Source: Flaveria trinervia (Eukaryota > Streptophyta > Magnoliopsida > Asterales > Asteraceae). Taken from it: a DNA stretch of 64,000 bases. The notes below the pieces were generated by a model. The model did not search any database, had not been told where the DNA came from, and worked only from the letters and a program-made list of their open reading frames with translations. The DNA lies in contig CM046452.1 of NCBI GenBank assembly GCA_025506515.1, forward strand, positions 71,356,580 through 71,420,579. The letters are read 5' to 3'. Made by a program: the position numbers and the translations under genes. Shown here one piece after another: positions 33,445 through 45,208 of this stretch. Positions within the stretch are counted from its first letter, which is position 1, and each line of letters begins with the position of its first letter.

Positions 33445-34394
33445 AACTGGTACATCAGACAGTTATGGTACGGCGTATCCACATCCTTTACATAAGCCAA
33501 GTAGGCACTACATCCACGCCTCATACACTTTCCCGCCACCGCCATTAAGAATACTTTCGGGATCGTCGTGACCCGATCTCCATAAATAGTTACCAAATTC
33601 CCGTCCGGCGCTGTCAAACAAATCATCTTCTTATGACACACAATGTTCGCCTCATAGTCCGCTAACCAATCCATCCCAAGAACCAAATCGAAACCACCTA
33701 AGGTCATCACGAATGATCTAACAGGAAACTTATGACCTTCAAGTTCCAAATCACAGTTCTCTATCATCTCAGAAATCCTGGTAGACTTACCTATGGCAAT
33801 TTCTACATCAAAGGGTGCATCAACACGTTTACTACTAACAGGCAGCTTAGCACAGAAAGCATTAGAAATAAAACTTTTACTGGCACCCAAATCAAATAAC
33901 ACAGAAGCTAAAGTTTGGTTCACTAGAAACGTACCAAACACAACATCAGGGTCCGTCCTAGCCTCCTCCTGTGTCATAGTGAATAACCTGGCGCTCGCCC
34001 TCAGTCCTTCACTTCTCGTCTTCTTCGCCCCGGAACCCTCGGCCCTAGGCTTCTTGCAATCTCTACTTATGTGACCTTCTTCCCCACAATTAAAGAACTG
34101 GACCATACGACAGTCCTTGGCTATATTCCCTGTCTTCCCACATTTGAAGCACCTATTCAATCCCAGCCTACATTTTCCCGCATGCTCCCTTCCGCACTTG
34201 CCACACCTTTTTGACCCCGCACTTGATGTGGCCAGACGGCGGTCATCCACCCATGCTTTCTTGTTAATCGTCGAGACATTACCCCGACCAAACCTCTTCC
34301 CACTCCAGTTTTGATCACCTCCACCCTTCCTGCTACCTTCAGCCACCACCACCACAGCCCTCTCATCATATAATCTCCCTGCCAAATTCACCAC
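33417..34394 (-). pseudogene. Gag zinc knuckles and aspartic protease of element G
   Basis: Three Cys/His clusters stand in a row (CGKCGREHAGKC, CFKCGKTGNIAKDC, and FNCGEEGHISRDC). The second has Asn where His is expected and the third has Phe where the first Cys is expected. The retropepsin region follows: SVLFDLGASKSFIS has DLG instead of the usual DSG, then LVLGMDWL. Loss of canonical residues in two knuckles and in the active site fits a dead copy. Confidence 0.85.
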
Positions 34395-34454
34395 CGACCT
34401 AAACGTGCTCGGTCAGGCGGCAATCATGTGCCTACGAATATCCGCTGGCAAACC

Positions 34455-35261
34455 CTAAATGTACCTCTTAATCTTCCATGACAAAGGCGTCACCTGATCC
34501 GGTACCAGACGTGCCATCTCATTGAATTTGGTGGTGTACTGTTGGTGCGTCATCGTTCCCGCCTCTAGTTGCAGGAACTCCCTTTTGACCTTGTCCATTT
34601 CCCGGTGAGGGCAAAACTCCTCAATCACTAACTTCTTCAGTTCAGACCATCTCATCCTCCCAATTGCCCGACTACCCTCGGCTTGGACTATATTGTCCCA
34701 CCAGCCCAGAGCCGAGTCCATAAAAGAATGGGCAACGAACTTCACATTTTGATCCTCCCGACACTCACTGATATTTAAAACAACTTCCATTTCTCTCATC
34801 CATCGGTGAACAGCAGTAGCAGTGCCATTACCGTCGAAAGTAGGGGGCTTACACCGTTGAAATGCCCCATAGTTACAGCCTCGTGCCGCCTCCTGCACAG
34901 GCTCTTCTTCTTCCTCTTCTTCTTCGTCATCAGACGGAACCGTCTCAGTCTTGGGCTGTCTTCTTTCACCCGTAGGTCGACTCCTTTCCCTTCTCTCCCC
35001 CTCTTTAACTGCCTTTATCACTTTGGTCACCACAGATGGTAGGATCGTCTGCATGACTTGATGCACTTCCTCCACAACCGCCTCCTTCACTGAGGCTCTC
35101 AGGTTAGCACTCTCATCTCTACCCTCCGGATGAGGGGTTTCTGGTTCTTCAGGAACCACCTTTTTGGCCCTAGGCCTCCCTCTCGTAACTCGTGGTTCAA
35201 CACCACGACCTCCACCACGCGAAGCTTTAGATGATCTACCACCAGCCATCCTCACACACAC
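34455..35261 (-). pseudogene. Gag N-terminal part of element G
   Basis: A 268-codon piece. It has a basic Gly/Arg-rich N-terminus, an acidic run (EEEEEEEP), then the retrotransposon Gag core: NYGAFQRCKPPTFDG, WMREMEVVL, AHSFMDSALGWW and EFLQLEAGTMTHQQYTTKF. It ends at a TAG (34455), where the reading would continue GLPADIRR and meet a TGA at 34413. Confidence 0.87.
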
Positions 35262-35589
35262 ACGCTGAAAGATTCAAACACCAACACGGTCATTCAAGGA
35301 AACAACTTTGTTTATGTCAAGTATAGTAAGTCCCTAATTATAGTGGCCAGTTATGATTAGCCACTTACTTTACTCTTCATAACCCAAGCATTACCTATCC
35401 TGACTACATCAGTATCTAATTCTACCATCAAAACATAACCACATAACATGCGCACGTAATACCGGTTAACATTAAGAAAATACCTGATGGCACGCAGCTA
35501 CTCAGATTGGCATCCCTTCCCTTTTCCATCCAATTTTCAGTTTAAGTTTAGCTTTATTTTGAAAATTTACCCGTATCACTTAAACTTTG

Positions 35590-35601
35590 GCTCTGATACC
35601 A
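35590..35601 (-). promoter_or_regulatory. Primer-binding site of element G
   Basis: A perfect TGGTATCAGAGC on the minus strand, three bases inside the 5' LTR end. Confidence 0.95.
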
Positions 35602-35604
35602 ACT

Positions 35605-38046
35605 TGTAAGGCCCCGTTCCCAGGACGCTTACAACTGGTAAATCATTGCACATAAAACATACATTTTCATTTATCTTACATAAATATTGTAGCGGAAACA
35701 TTCAAAAATTACATCTCATTTCATCATAAAAACTTTTGTAAAATAATACATCGTTAATCAGTTACAAAATACATTGTTGCATTACATCACAAAAGCATTA
35801 TATAAATGGATGCCATCCCAAAAGAGCTGAGTAGCCATCTCGTGCCATCCTCAGCAATCATTACCTGCCAACTGGAAACACATCAAAGTCAGCATTGCTG
35901 AGTGAGTTCTAGTTTTATAATAAAACATATTTTTCCTTCGTCAAAACCGTTTTTTACTTTAATGCGATCATACATCATACATACACATAGATAATATCAT
36001 TATTATCTTCATTAATCTTTCATGCTTTCATTCTTTCATCATTACCTCTTTCCTTCCTTCAACCATGAACTTTACCCAGCTATTCCTGGTACTGGACCTA
36101 GGTCTATCATAGACCAGCTATACGGTACATCGCACCTCTGGTCACAATACCTAGGGTAGAGTTAGGTGTACCACTGCTATATGCAATACCCAGCTATTCC
36201 TGATACTGGACCTAGGCCTATCACAGACCAGCTATAACGGTGCATCGCACCTCTTGTCGCAGTACCTAGGGTATGCAGCAATGGGGCTGTACAAATGGTC
36301 AATCACAAAAAAAGACCCCGATGTGCATCCTCCCGGGGTAGCGAACCCGCACACCGTTGGGCTAACACCTTTAATTGGTGTGTCCCGACATACTATGCTT
36401 ACAAGACTTTCTTTACTTTCATCATTCATTGATGCATGCATTCTTACTTCATGTTCCTTTTTTCTTTATCTTTCACTTTATGTTACATAATACTTTCACT
36501 TCATTCATTAACATTCAACGTAAAGTCACGCGAAAGATAGTCATACATCATAACAAGGAACATAACATACACAGTCAACATCATCATACAGGGCAACATC
36601 ATACATACATAACATGCATAATCAAGCAACCTCATCATCATCATCATCATCATCATATGCACCAATCATACATCATAACATGCCCATCATAACAACTAGA
36701 ACCTCAAACAGTCAACCTACATAGCCCCGGGAACCTCCCAAGTCAAGCCTACATTTCACCTTTTTCCAAGAAGTCAGAAAACAGTCTAAGGGTTCATCTG
36801 CATTTGCTTTAGTTCATCCGCATTTGCCTTATGTTCATCCGCATTTCCCATGCCTCATCCGCATTTCCCCATGCTTCATCCGCATTAGTCGTCCGCATTC
36901 ATTCACACTTAGACTTTCTCATCCGCATTAGCCTTACTCATCCGCATTAGCCACCCGCATTTCCCATACTTAGTCAATGCTCATCCGCATTGACCTTACT
37001 CATCCGCATGAGCCATCCACATTTCCCATACTTAGTCAATGCTCATCCGCATTGACCTTACTCATCCGCATGAGCCATCCGTATTTCCCATACTTAGTCA
37101 ATGCTCATCCGTATTGACCTTACTCATCCGCATGAGCCATCCGCATTTCCCATACTTAGTCAATGCTCATCCGCATTGACCTTACTCATCCGCATGAGCC
37201 ATCCGCATTTCCCATACTTAGTCAATGCTCATCCGCATTGACCTTACTCATCTGCATGAGCCATCCGCATTTCCCATACTTAGTCGATGCTCATCCGCAT
37301 TAACTGTTCATCCGCATTTCTTCCCATTACTCATCCGCATTTACTTTCCAACATTTAGGCAGATTCAAAAACTTAACACATGAGCGTAAAACATCAGATT
37401 ACATCCCCATACACCATTCATTATGTTCTAAGCTTAAATCTTACCCTCTAAGCCTTAGAAATCCCATCGTACATCCACAAGCATGAACATAGTCACACAT
37501 CGCATCATAACATCAACATACACACAATCAAGCATATGAGTTCGAAACCCAGTTTAATGAAAACATACATTCATGTATTTCCAGCCCTAAAAATCAGTTA
37601 AAACATGTAGAAGGGGGGCTCTAGAACTCACCTTTGCAGCTCTTGAGTATGGCTTCCTTCCAAACTCGTTTGCAAACTGAATTCAACTGCCTAGAACCCA
37701 TTAAAAACGTACCCAAACACATTTAAACACACATAAGCATAAACCCGAGGACATAACCGGTTAAGAACACCGTAAAAACATGAATTCTTACCTTAAATTC
37801 GTACTTTTCTTCTTCTTTCTCTTCCAACCGAGAGTTTCTCTGCTTCCTGATGCTCTTCTCTCTCTCTAAAATATGAAAATTTGTGTGTAGAAAGAGTGAT
37901 GGGCGGCCATGCCACCTTTATCACCAACTTTTCAAACATTTTGTCCTTTTGGACACTTTTTACCCTTAGACTTGGGTTTTATTTATTTTCTATCTTTTCT
38001 TTCACTTTATTCTTCTTCCTTGACTTTAAAATAACCGGGTGTTACA
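35605..38046 (-). repeat. 5' LTR of element G (2,442 bp)
   Basis: It has TG...CA ends and matches 28432-30587 throughout. About 290 bp more than the 3' LTR is present around 36610-36895, including a CAT microsatellite (36629-36655) and several extra TCATCCGCAT words. A TATATAA box (minus) lies at about 35797-35806, roughly 200 bp from the inner end. Confidence 0.92.
36780..37340. repeat. 62-bp tandem repeat array in the right gypsy LTR
   Basis: Six units begin at 36965, 37027, 37089, 37151, 37213 and 37275, spaced exactly 62 bp. They are preceded by a looser run of TTCATCCGCAT words from 36795. CTCAT-CCGC-ATGAG inside each unit is an inverted repeat. Confidence 0.88.
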
Positions 38047-39407
38047 CCGTTTTCTCTAACTCTTCAATTTTTCTTTGATAGTCAAATTTAGCTCTTTTAA
38101 AGTCAGATTTTAAAATATTTAAAGACTTAATATCAGATTTAATTTCCATATTATAGTCCCGATATAGTTTTACTTTAGCAATACAAGCTGGAGTACAAAG
38201 ATGTTCATATACCTTGTTGTCATCTGTTCCAGCCATGAGTGCTTAAGTAGGAGTCACATCCTGTACCATAAAGCTCCACTCAACTTCTTGAGCTATAACT
38301 ACTGTTTTAGTTGTCTTCTCAGGGGCTTTAGCTGTAGAGGCTTGTGTGGAGGCATGAGAGGTTCCCCGATTGACTTGGGAGTCTTGCATTCCCAAGCAAA
38401 ATGACTAAGTTGGTTACAATTGTAACACTTTTCCTTGGTTTTGTCAAACCAAAACTTACTGCTAGCTGGGTTTTGAGGGAACTGCCTTCCAGTTCTCTTG
38501 AAGAACTACTTTGCTCTATAGGTAAGTAGAGCCATTTGTTGGACTATGTCCACATACTCCACATCATCTAGGCTGAAGCACTCTAGATCATCAATGCAGA
38601 ACTGATGATCGCCAGAGTGCCCATTTCCTGAGATAAAGGCACAGTTGTCCTGGAAAGATCAAGAAATATGATGTAGGGTCTTGAAGAACAGGATGGTTGT
38701 TGAGAGTAACTCAGGTACTGCTGAGGTCGGTTGGTCCTGAGCCTTTTGCAACCAATAAAGCATTGCCAACAGGAAGGCTTAAGAGTCTGCTCATCAGATG
38801 GCCCCTCGTGTTTTCCATCTATACACGGTTTCCATCAAGAATACCGTATAGTTCATTTATGGTGAGGGAGTTTAGATTCTCTATCCTTTGATGGAGACAC
38901 AGTAGTACCTTCACTCATTTGGGAGTGCATTCATGAATTTTAAGTCAATAGTAACTCCCATAGACTGAAGAGAAGAAATAAGATCCATGTACCTGAAGTA
39001 TTGTTGGTTGCGGGTCTCTCCAGCAATGTAGGTAAAGTTCTTAAACTATTGCTTGATTGAATCTTTCTTAGAGTCATTGAAGTTAGAGGTCATTTGTGAC
39101 AGTGCATCAAACAGTTCTTATCTGACTTGCAATGCTCAAACCCCACCATGATGGAGTTGGGTATAGCAGTCATAAGAGCTGTCATAGCATTTTTGTCTAT
39201 ATCCATCTTCTTCCGGTCTTCATCGGAGTAGTCTTCAACAATCTTCTTGATCATGGCATCGTTTCCTCCAGATGCAGCAACCTTGGGCTTGTAAGGACCA
39301 TTGATGATGGACAACCACATTTTACCATCAAGGTATATGATGAAACATTCTATGCGTCTACTCTATTGTCTAAAGTTTTCAGGGGTGATGATAGGTGCTT
39401 TAGTCAT
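38047..39407 (-). pseudogene. Gag N-terminal part of element B, right of gypsy insertion
   Basis: An ATG at 39407 opens a decayed gag 114 bp behind the primer-binding site. Stops interrupt early, then 39090-39320 shows MWLSIINGPYKP, YSDEDRKKMDI and LMTAIPNSI, the same pattern as element A's Gag. A canonical CX2CX4HX4C knuckle lies at 38386-38427 (CYNCNQLSHFAWEC). The last part (38047-38236) is a charged helix ending EELEKTV at the gypsy border. Confidence 0.78.
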
Positions 39408-39520
39408 CGTCCCTATCTCAACTTCAGATTTCAGAAATAAGGGCCATTTGAGTGTGGTAAAGAGAGGAATGAAAACAAGTTGATTTGGATGGTAAGATCA
39501 CCCAATCAAGAGCCTAAAAA

Positions 39521-39532
39521 GTTTTAATACCA
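39521..39532 (-). promoter_or_regulatory. Decayed primer-binding site of element B
   Basis: The minus strand reads TGGTATTAAAAC, three transition-type changes from TGGTATCAGAGC, two bases inside the LTR end. Confidence 0.7.
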
Positions 39533-39534
39533 AT

Positions 39535-40319
39535 TGCAGAATCAATATATGTCACTTAACACTTTGTTTTCTCTTAAACTCATTTAAACTCACATGGTTT
39601 GATGAAGCAGAATCTCTCAAAGAGTTGATTATAATATACTAAGTAACTTAAGAACACAAAGAAATAATTTTCAAGGTACTTGTATATATTATTTCTCAAC
39701 TCAAAGTTTAACAAGACTCTTACAAGCATGCTACAAGAGTTACAATAAGAAACTATATATACTACTACCTACAACCGGATATACTTTGATACCAGCTGGA
39801 ATCCTATAACTAAAGCAAATACTACAAAGCTATAGTTACGGTCTTAGATAATGTCTTATCTAAGATATGGTAGTTATGACATGTCCATGACTTACCTTTT
39901 GTCACCAACTAAAATTGGCAACTGTACTAACAAATAAAGGTGAATAGTAAAATAAAGTATGGTAAATTACATAGCATTTTGGAAAAATGCCATGAAGTAT
40001 AAGAGGTCTGCAGCGGAGTGTCAGAGAACCATACTTATGTCCACTGGTTCATAGCAACATCTTCCGAAGGTTAATTGGCTTCGGAAGAATAAATTCTTCT
40101 AAATCTTGAACTTTGAAAGAAAATACTTTGTATTCGAAAGTCAAGACTTTGTCTTTGAAAGTTGAAGCTTTTCCTTTGGAAGATGATCTTACACTTTGTC
40201 TTTGGAAGAACTTCATTCTCTTCGGAAGTCCATACTTAGCTTCGGCAGTCTATTATAAGTTGCATCAAAAATAGTCTAAGTGTTTGGTTTTGGTTGCACC
40301 AGCTTTTCGAGATCCAACA
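39535..40319 (-). repeat. 5' LTR of element B (785 bp)
   Basis: On the minus strand it runs from TGTTGGATCTCG to GATTCTGCA. Most blocks are shared with the solo LTR at 25803-26648. CTTCNGAAG words cluster at 40060-40260, and a TATATATAG box lies near 39757 (minus). The outer border abuts a TA microsatellite, so the target duplication cannot be read. Confidence 0.85.
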
Positions 40320-40352
<33 letters not shown>

Positions 40353-40392
40353 CGCGTGCGCGCACGTGTGGATGTGTGTGTGTTTGTGTGAT
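40320..40392. repeat. Alternating purine-pyrimidine tract (TA)n(TG)n(CG)n
   Basis: About 45 bp of TA, TG and CG steps, followed by a looser TG run, directly outside element B's LTR. Such tracts can adopt left-handed DNA. The element probably inserted into this microsatellite. Confidence 0.85.
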
Positions 40393-42781
40393 TTAATATT
40401 TAAGTTTCGTAGTTTTAAATGTAAATATATTCCTTAAATTTATATAAAAAATGTAAAACGTGGTGCTAATGTTAAAACGTAAGAATATGCAACTAACGTA
40501 GATAAAGTAAGTTAAGTAAGATGAAAAATGCAATTCACTATAACCAAGTGTGATTAGGGTTGTTCACAAGCCGAGGCAAACAAAGTAGACCTTTGTTTGT
40601 GCTTGGCTCATTTTCAAACTAAATTAAGCCGATTGGCTTCTTTACAACCGAACAGAAAATCAAACAAGCACTTATCAAGCATTAATTTTTCGAGCGAGCG
40701 CAAACAAGCGGTGGACAATTTGTACAACCCAACTATCTAATGTGTCATCTTATTTATATTGTAATGAGAGACGATAATAATGTTAGATTTTAAGTTTTAA
40801 TGACTTAAAAAGTAACCACATTACATAACATAACATTTTCATAAATAATGATACTTTGTGGCTAATGGTAAGCCTAATGCTTTAGCTGATGAGACGATAA
40901 ATATTAGTATGATGTAAGTTTTCTAGAAAAAATTAATATATGTGAGTTAAGGTTTTTATATCACATTGATTTGTAGTTTTATTTCAATCCACAAGCTCGT
41001 CAACAAAGAATATCGTGCAGAGCTAGATTGTAGTGCATTTTATTGGACCGACTTAAATTTCGTTACCACCAAATTTAACAAACTAACTTATAATTTGATG
41101 ATACAGTCGATTCTATGATTATAATTTCATTTCAAAACTAATTCCATTTTAGCTCAGATGAGGGTTTCAACGCCAAATTTATTGCATTTAGCTTTCCAAA
41201 CCAACAATTGAAATGTTTTATGTCTTCTTAGTACCTGTTAATTTTCATAGAACCACTTGAAACTAATTCTAGTTACATCAATTTAATTACGAGTACTCTT
41301 CATATTTCTTCAGCAACATGTTGATCGATGTCAATGTCATCAACAACCCATTAATAACCTACCAACATTACTTGCAACATTATCGTTTTCTATCTGTGAT
41401 GACCATACTCCAAAACCAACCATCTTATCCGTGGACTTCTAAGGGACCGTTTTACGAAAGAATATACTCGTATCCTTTGACCTTGATCTGTTGAAGCTAA
41501 AGCTGAAATGTTGGAGTTATTTGCTGTAAAGAAACAACTTCTTAGTTCTCACATATACCCGACGCGATTGAAATTGTAATGTATTTCAACCCTCTTACAT
41601 ATTAGACTTAGTTGTGGAGTCACGAGTTCAATACTCTTGATAGCCTAATCTAAGAGATATATCAGAACGCATACGTGAAGTCGTAAAGGTAGCTATATAA
41701 CCATTACCCTATCACAGTTTATTCTGATGCTAGATCTACATGACGGAGGATTTAACTCAAGCTTAGAAGATTCTAATGTTCCAAAAGAACGCTCTTCAAG
41801 AAGCATTGATGATCAACCTCGAGATTTAAAATGTGAGCGAACTACCCGTATAATAAGTAATAGATAGCCTGCTAGAAGGTGAATAAAGGAGGATGTGGCC
41901 TCGGGCATTAATGGGCATCAACATGTGTTATTATGTTGTTTTGGGTTACAATATTAAGCTATAGCAAGTTATTTTGATGTTAAAGAAATAGCAGTGGAGA
42001 GTGAAAAAAATAATTTTTGATAGTATCTATGGAGGTGCAGTAGACAATTAATATTTCACCCGCCTTACTATGTGTTACTGGGTTGTGTAGGTTACACAAG
42101 ACCACATTATATAATAAAAAACATTTTAATGTTAGTGACTCGTGTACATAATTAATGGTCTATTTTTTAGCTCTAATTATTCTTGCAATGTGTCATTGTG
42201 TGATTTCGAGATATAACAAGTCATTTGGTGTTGAAGATATGCGTATTATTAATGGTTCTATTATAGCCCTAAATGTTAGTATGTTGTTAGGTTACATAAG
42301 GCCACCAAAGTTCATAATAAGTCGTTTTAGCCTCTTTTTAACATTTCTACAATTGGGCCTTAATGGGCCATGACATGTGTTACCAAGCTTCTTTAGATTA
42401 CATAAAGCAACATTAGCTAACAATAACATGATGATTCCTAGTTTTGTTTCAATCTATCATCTATGATCTCTTCAACAAAGACTTCATGCAGATGTAGATT
42501 AAAGCCTATGTTGATGGACCGACTTTAATTTTTAAGGCCTCTAATTTCACCAAACTAGCTAACACTATATTAGCTCAGATAGAGATTTCAAAGTTAAATT
42601 TATCACATTTAACGTTCAAAACCACCGTTTCCGACTAGAAAGATTATACTTTAGATGCATTGTATTCAACCATAGAATAATATCGAGAGACTTATAAATT
42701 TGAAAATGATAAAATAAGCTTGAGAAAAAGAAGAGTTGGATGGTATTTATGATGACCTTTTGCTACGGATAAGAGAAGCTT
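40393..42781. other. AT-rich non-coding region with diverged internal repeats
   Basis: I see no gene here. Two diverged direct repeats can be recognised: 40968-41215 with 42432-42635 (shared words include tggaccgact, tagctcagat and caaatttat-type runs), and 41917-41950 with 42353-42400 (gggc-ttaatgggc, catgtgtta). They look like pieces of an old duplicated repeat of unknown class. Confidence 0.4.
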
Positions 42782-42796
42782 TTCAAAAAATAATTA
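42782..42796. repeat. Target-site duplication of a short retroposon, left copy
   Basis: ttcaaaaaataatta, repeated without mismatch at 42851-42865. Confidence 0.7.
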
Positions 42797-42850
42797 ATTT
42801 TTTTATTATTATTATTTTTTTTTGTTGAAAAGGGCAGTGCCCTGGCAAAC
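42797..42850 (-). mobile_element. 54-bp 5'-truncated retroposon tail (SINE/LINE-like)
   Basis: On the minus strand the insert begins GTTTGCCAGGGCACTGCCC and ends in an A-rich tail with TAA repeats. It is flanked by a perfect 15-bp duplication. This is the signature of target-primed reverse transcription. The body is too short for family assignment. It lies 61 bp past the stop codon of the TTL-like gene. Confidence 0.6.
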
Positions 42851-42865
42851 TTCAAAAAATAATTA
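42851..42865. repeat. Target-site duplication of a short retroposon, right copy
   Basis: Identical to 42782-42796. Confidence 0.7.
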
Positions 42866-42926
42866 TTTAAACTAGTAATATCGGTTTGTCACATAGAGAG
42901 GTCTCTTATACATCATTTTGATAGCC

Positions 42927-45208
42927 TTATAATCTCTCTAACTGTTCTTTAGCTCGTCTCAAGGCACCATTCACTTCTTCATCTTCTGGTGCTTCTCTTC
43001 TTAAAATCTCATAATCGTCTACGGATGCTTGCCATTTTCCCAACTGTTTTGTACACACAAACATAAAATAGTTACTAACCGAAGTGACATATTGAAGATT
43101 CGTCTCTACGACAATAATGGAAACATATGCAAGTGGTTCACCTTAGCATTGCAATCTGCTCTACGAAGTCGAGCTTTGCTATAAGTGGGACGGATACTCA
43201 AGGCCATGGTGCAGTCCTCAATGGCTTTCTCAAACTGACCAAGCCTGCTTCGACAAGCAGCGCGATTGCACAACAACAATGCATTGAAACGGTCATGGTC
43301 TAGGCCCTCCCCATACGCGACACTTGCCTCATAGTATTTTGCAGCCTTGAACAAGTCATTTCCCTTGGATCTGGCAACCATCACTGCCTTTGTTTTATGC
43401 ACCATCATGGTTACATCTTTATTGTTCGGGTCCATCTTTGCTGCCATCTGAGCCACCTCCATCGCATTTTCCAACCTGTCGGTTGCAAGATTATGTTCAG
43501 TGAGCACAAAGCGTATATTAGTCAGTTGATGAATTGAAGAAACCTTATGTAGAAACTTATAACAATACCAGTCGTTTGTATCAGGCAATGGGAAAGATAA
43601 ATGTAGAGAATTATGTTCCAAAAAATGTACCTGCCCACTGCAAGATCTACTTGAGCGCGTATAAGAAGCATATTAGCGTGGATGATCGGACCATAAAACT
43701 TGGTACAGTCATCTATTTCAAACTTCGGCGCGTTGCCTAATACATGATCTGCTTCATGATGCCTATGCAACTTCAACAATCCCTCGGCTTTCAAGGTATA
43801 TATCTAAATATTGTCAATATATAAAAAAAGAACACCCAATTTTAACTTTTGTAGCCATCTGTAATATATCTCATGAGATAGAGGTAATATTCCTCAGACA
43901 CTAATGTATGCGCGGGAGTTTACTGATCATGTTTGTTTGTTTGTGATCTATATAGTTACCTGGAGTGCAGAATCTGCACCAGCTGATATGGCTAGATCCG
44001 TCTCCTTTAGCAATGTATTCCAATCTCTTTGCTTCTTTGCCTCGTTGCACCTGCTAAGGTGCACCTGAACACTTTGGGCTTTGGTGATCAGGGTAACCTC
44101 TGCTTCTGAACCAGCCTGCTTATAATGGCGCATTGTTTTGTCTGCGTCTCCTAATCTGCAATCGCACTTGAGTTTTACTCAGAAAGGCATAACTAACACT
44201 ACAAATTAAATGTACTATTTGCCCGTGGACTTTGCATACTCAAAAACAAATAAATGATGTCAAACTTATAATAAAAAGTGTGTGCATCTGTTGTGGTGTA
44301 AGAACAAAGAATTATGATGCATAATGACCGGAGATATAATGTGGCTAAACGGCTGTGAGCCCTTTGATAGAATGGTTCTATTCTGATTGCTTCTCTGGCT
44401 TCAAACACTGCTTCTAACAGCCTCCCCAAACTTGTTAATGCCGCACTTTTGTTGCTTCTGTACGATGCCTTTTCAGGATCAATTGAAATTGCAGCATCAT
44501 AGAGTGCCAAAGCTTCTGCAAATCGCCCGTTTTTATAATCTTCGTTACCCATGATCTTCAACTGCTCAGGATCCATTCTTGTAGATAGAGCTCTACAATA
44601 AGATGTTTGATTCGCCGGTTTCTGAGACTGTTTGCTTGCATTCCTACTTATGTTGCCCATATTTGGATAATTATCAACAGTTTTTGAGTTCGCTTGCCGC
44701 AAGTTACCCAGATTACCATACACCTTCATGTTACCAGCATAGGTTAACCGCTGATTATCATCAATTATGGCTTCAAGTTCTCCTGATATCCCATTTGACC
44801 CTTTGAGCACCTTCTTGCTTCCACCATAACTTTGCAACTTTTGCTGACCCATTTGTCCGATTTTCGCCCCTCTTGATTCCACCTTACCATCGGGTGTGCT
44901 CTTTCTAACTTCTTGTTGTTGAGGTTGAGGCTGAACATACACTGGTACTGGGATGGCTTTCTTTTTTTGATATTGAGAAGGCGTAGCAATGATTTGGTCT
45001 GCTTTTCTCTGAGATTGTTCTTTGCTCGATGAATAATCGTATGACCTTGTCGTCTCCTTGCATCAGGTTTGTGATTGCTTATAGTTTTAGGGAAGTTGGG
45101 CTCAGTGACAGTAGGCTGCAGCGAGCCTGTGGACGTTGATCGTCTTGGCCTTCGACCAAAAACAGCATTAAGTACACCACATCCGTACTTATTCGTTGAA
45201 TCAGACAT
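42927..45208 (-). pseudogene. TTL-like: TTL-like TPR gene, frameshifted and lacking the thioredoxin domain
   Basis: Five exons with GT/AG borders: 44329-45208, 43960-44155, 43631-43803, 43142-43475, 42927-43043. The N-terminus has CGVLNAVFGRRPRRSTSTGS, typical of TPR-thioredoxin (TTL) proteins, followed by a disordered stretch (VYVQPQPQQQ) and TPR repeats: LKIMGNEDYKNGRFAEALALY and YRSNKSAALTSLGR in exon 1, RSKGNDLFKAAKYYEASVAY and LCNRAACRSRLGQFEKAIED in exon 4, WQASVDDYEILRREAPEDEE in exon 5. Arabidopsis TTL proteins act in brassinosteroid and osmotic-stress signalling at membranes and end in a thioredoxin-like domain. Here a TAA (42927-42929) follows KEQLERL, and that domain is absent. Exon 1 also changes frame near 45050, between the N-terminal motif and the TPRs. 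Splice sites look intact, so decay is recent or a shortened product is made from a downstream start. It could also be an assembly error at the frameshift. Confidence 0.8.

Larger units (their letters stand above)
28432..38046 (-). mobile_element. Element G: Tekay-like Ty3/gypsy chromovirus
   Basis: A 9.6-kb element read on the minus strand, with LTRs at 35605-38046 (5') and 28432-30587 (3'). A primer-binding site lies at 35590-35601, the internal order is gag, protease, RT, RNase H, integrase, and there is a polypurine tract at about 30588-30604. RT before integrase defines Ty3/gypsy. The C-terminal chromodomain-like segment after integrase and the TGTAACACCCGG LTR start suggest the Tekay/Del chromovirus clade. 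It sits in the gag of element B. LTR divergence is a few percent by eye. The coding region is closed by nine in-frame stops and one frameshift, so it is dead. Confidence 0.92.
18147..40319 (-). mobile_element. Element B: Sirevirus-like Ty1/copia element opened by three insertions
   Basis: Once F (22854-25298), the solo LTR (25803-26648) and gypsy element G (28432-38046) are removed, one minus-strand copia element remains. It has 5' LTR 39535-40319, degenerate primer-binding site, gag, protease, integrase, RT, RNase H and an extra ORF truncated at 18147 by the LTR of element C. Coding continues across each insertion: integrase on both sides of F, the CLKGK knuckle beside the solo LTR, and EELEKTV/SLLNHEH on either side of G. 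Its own 3' LTR is not seen. It is the oldest layer of the nest. Confidence 0.85.

Noticed and set aside
42155..42373. 72-codon plus-strand ORF in the AT-rich region
   Set aside because: It shows no recognisable motif and overlaps a diverged direct repeat. I treat it as chance.
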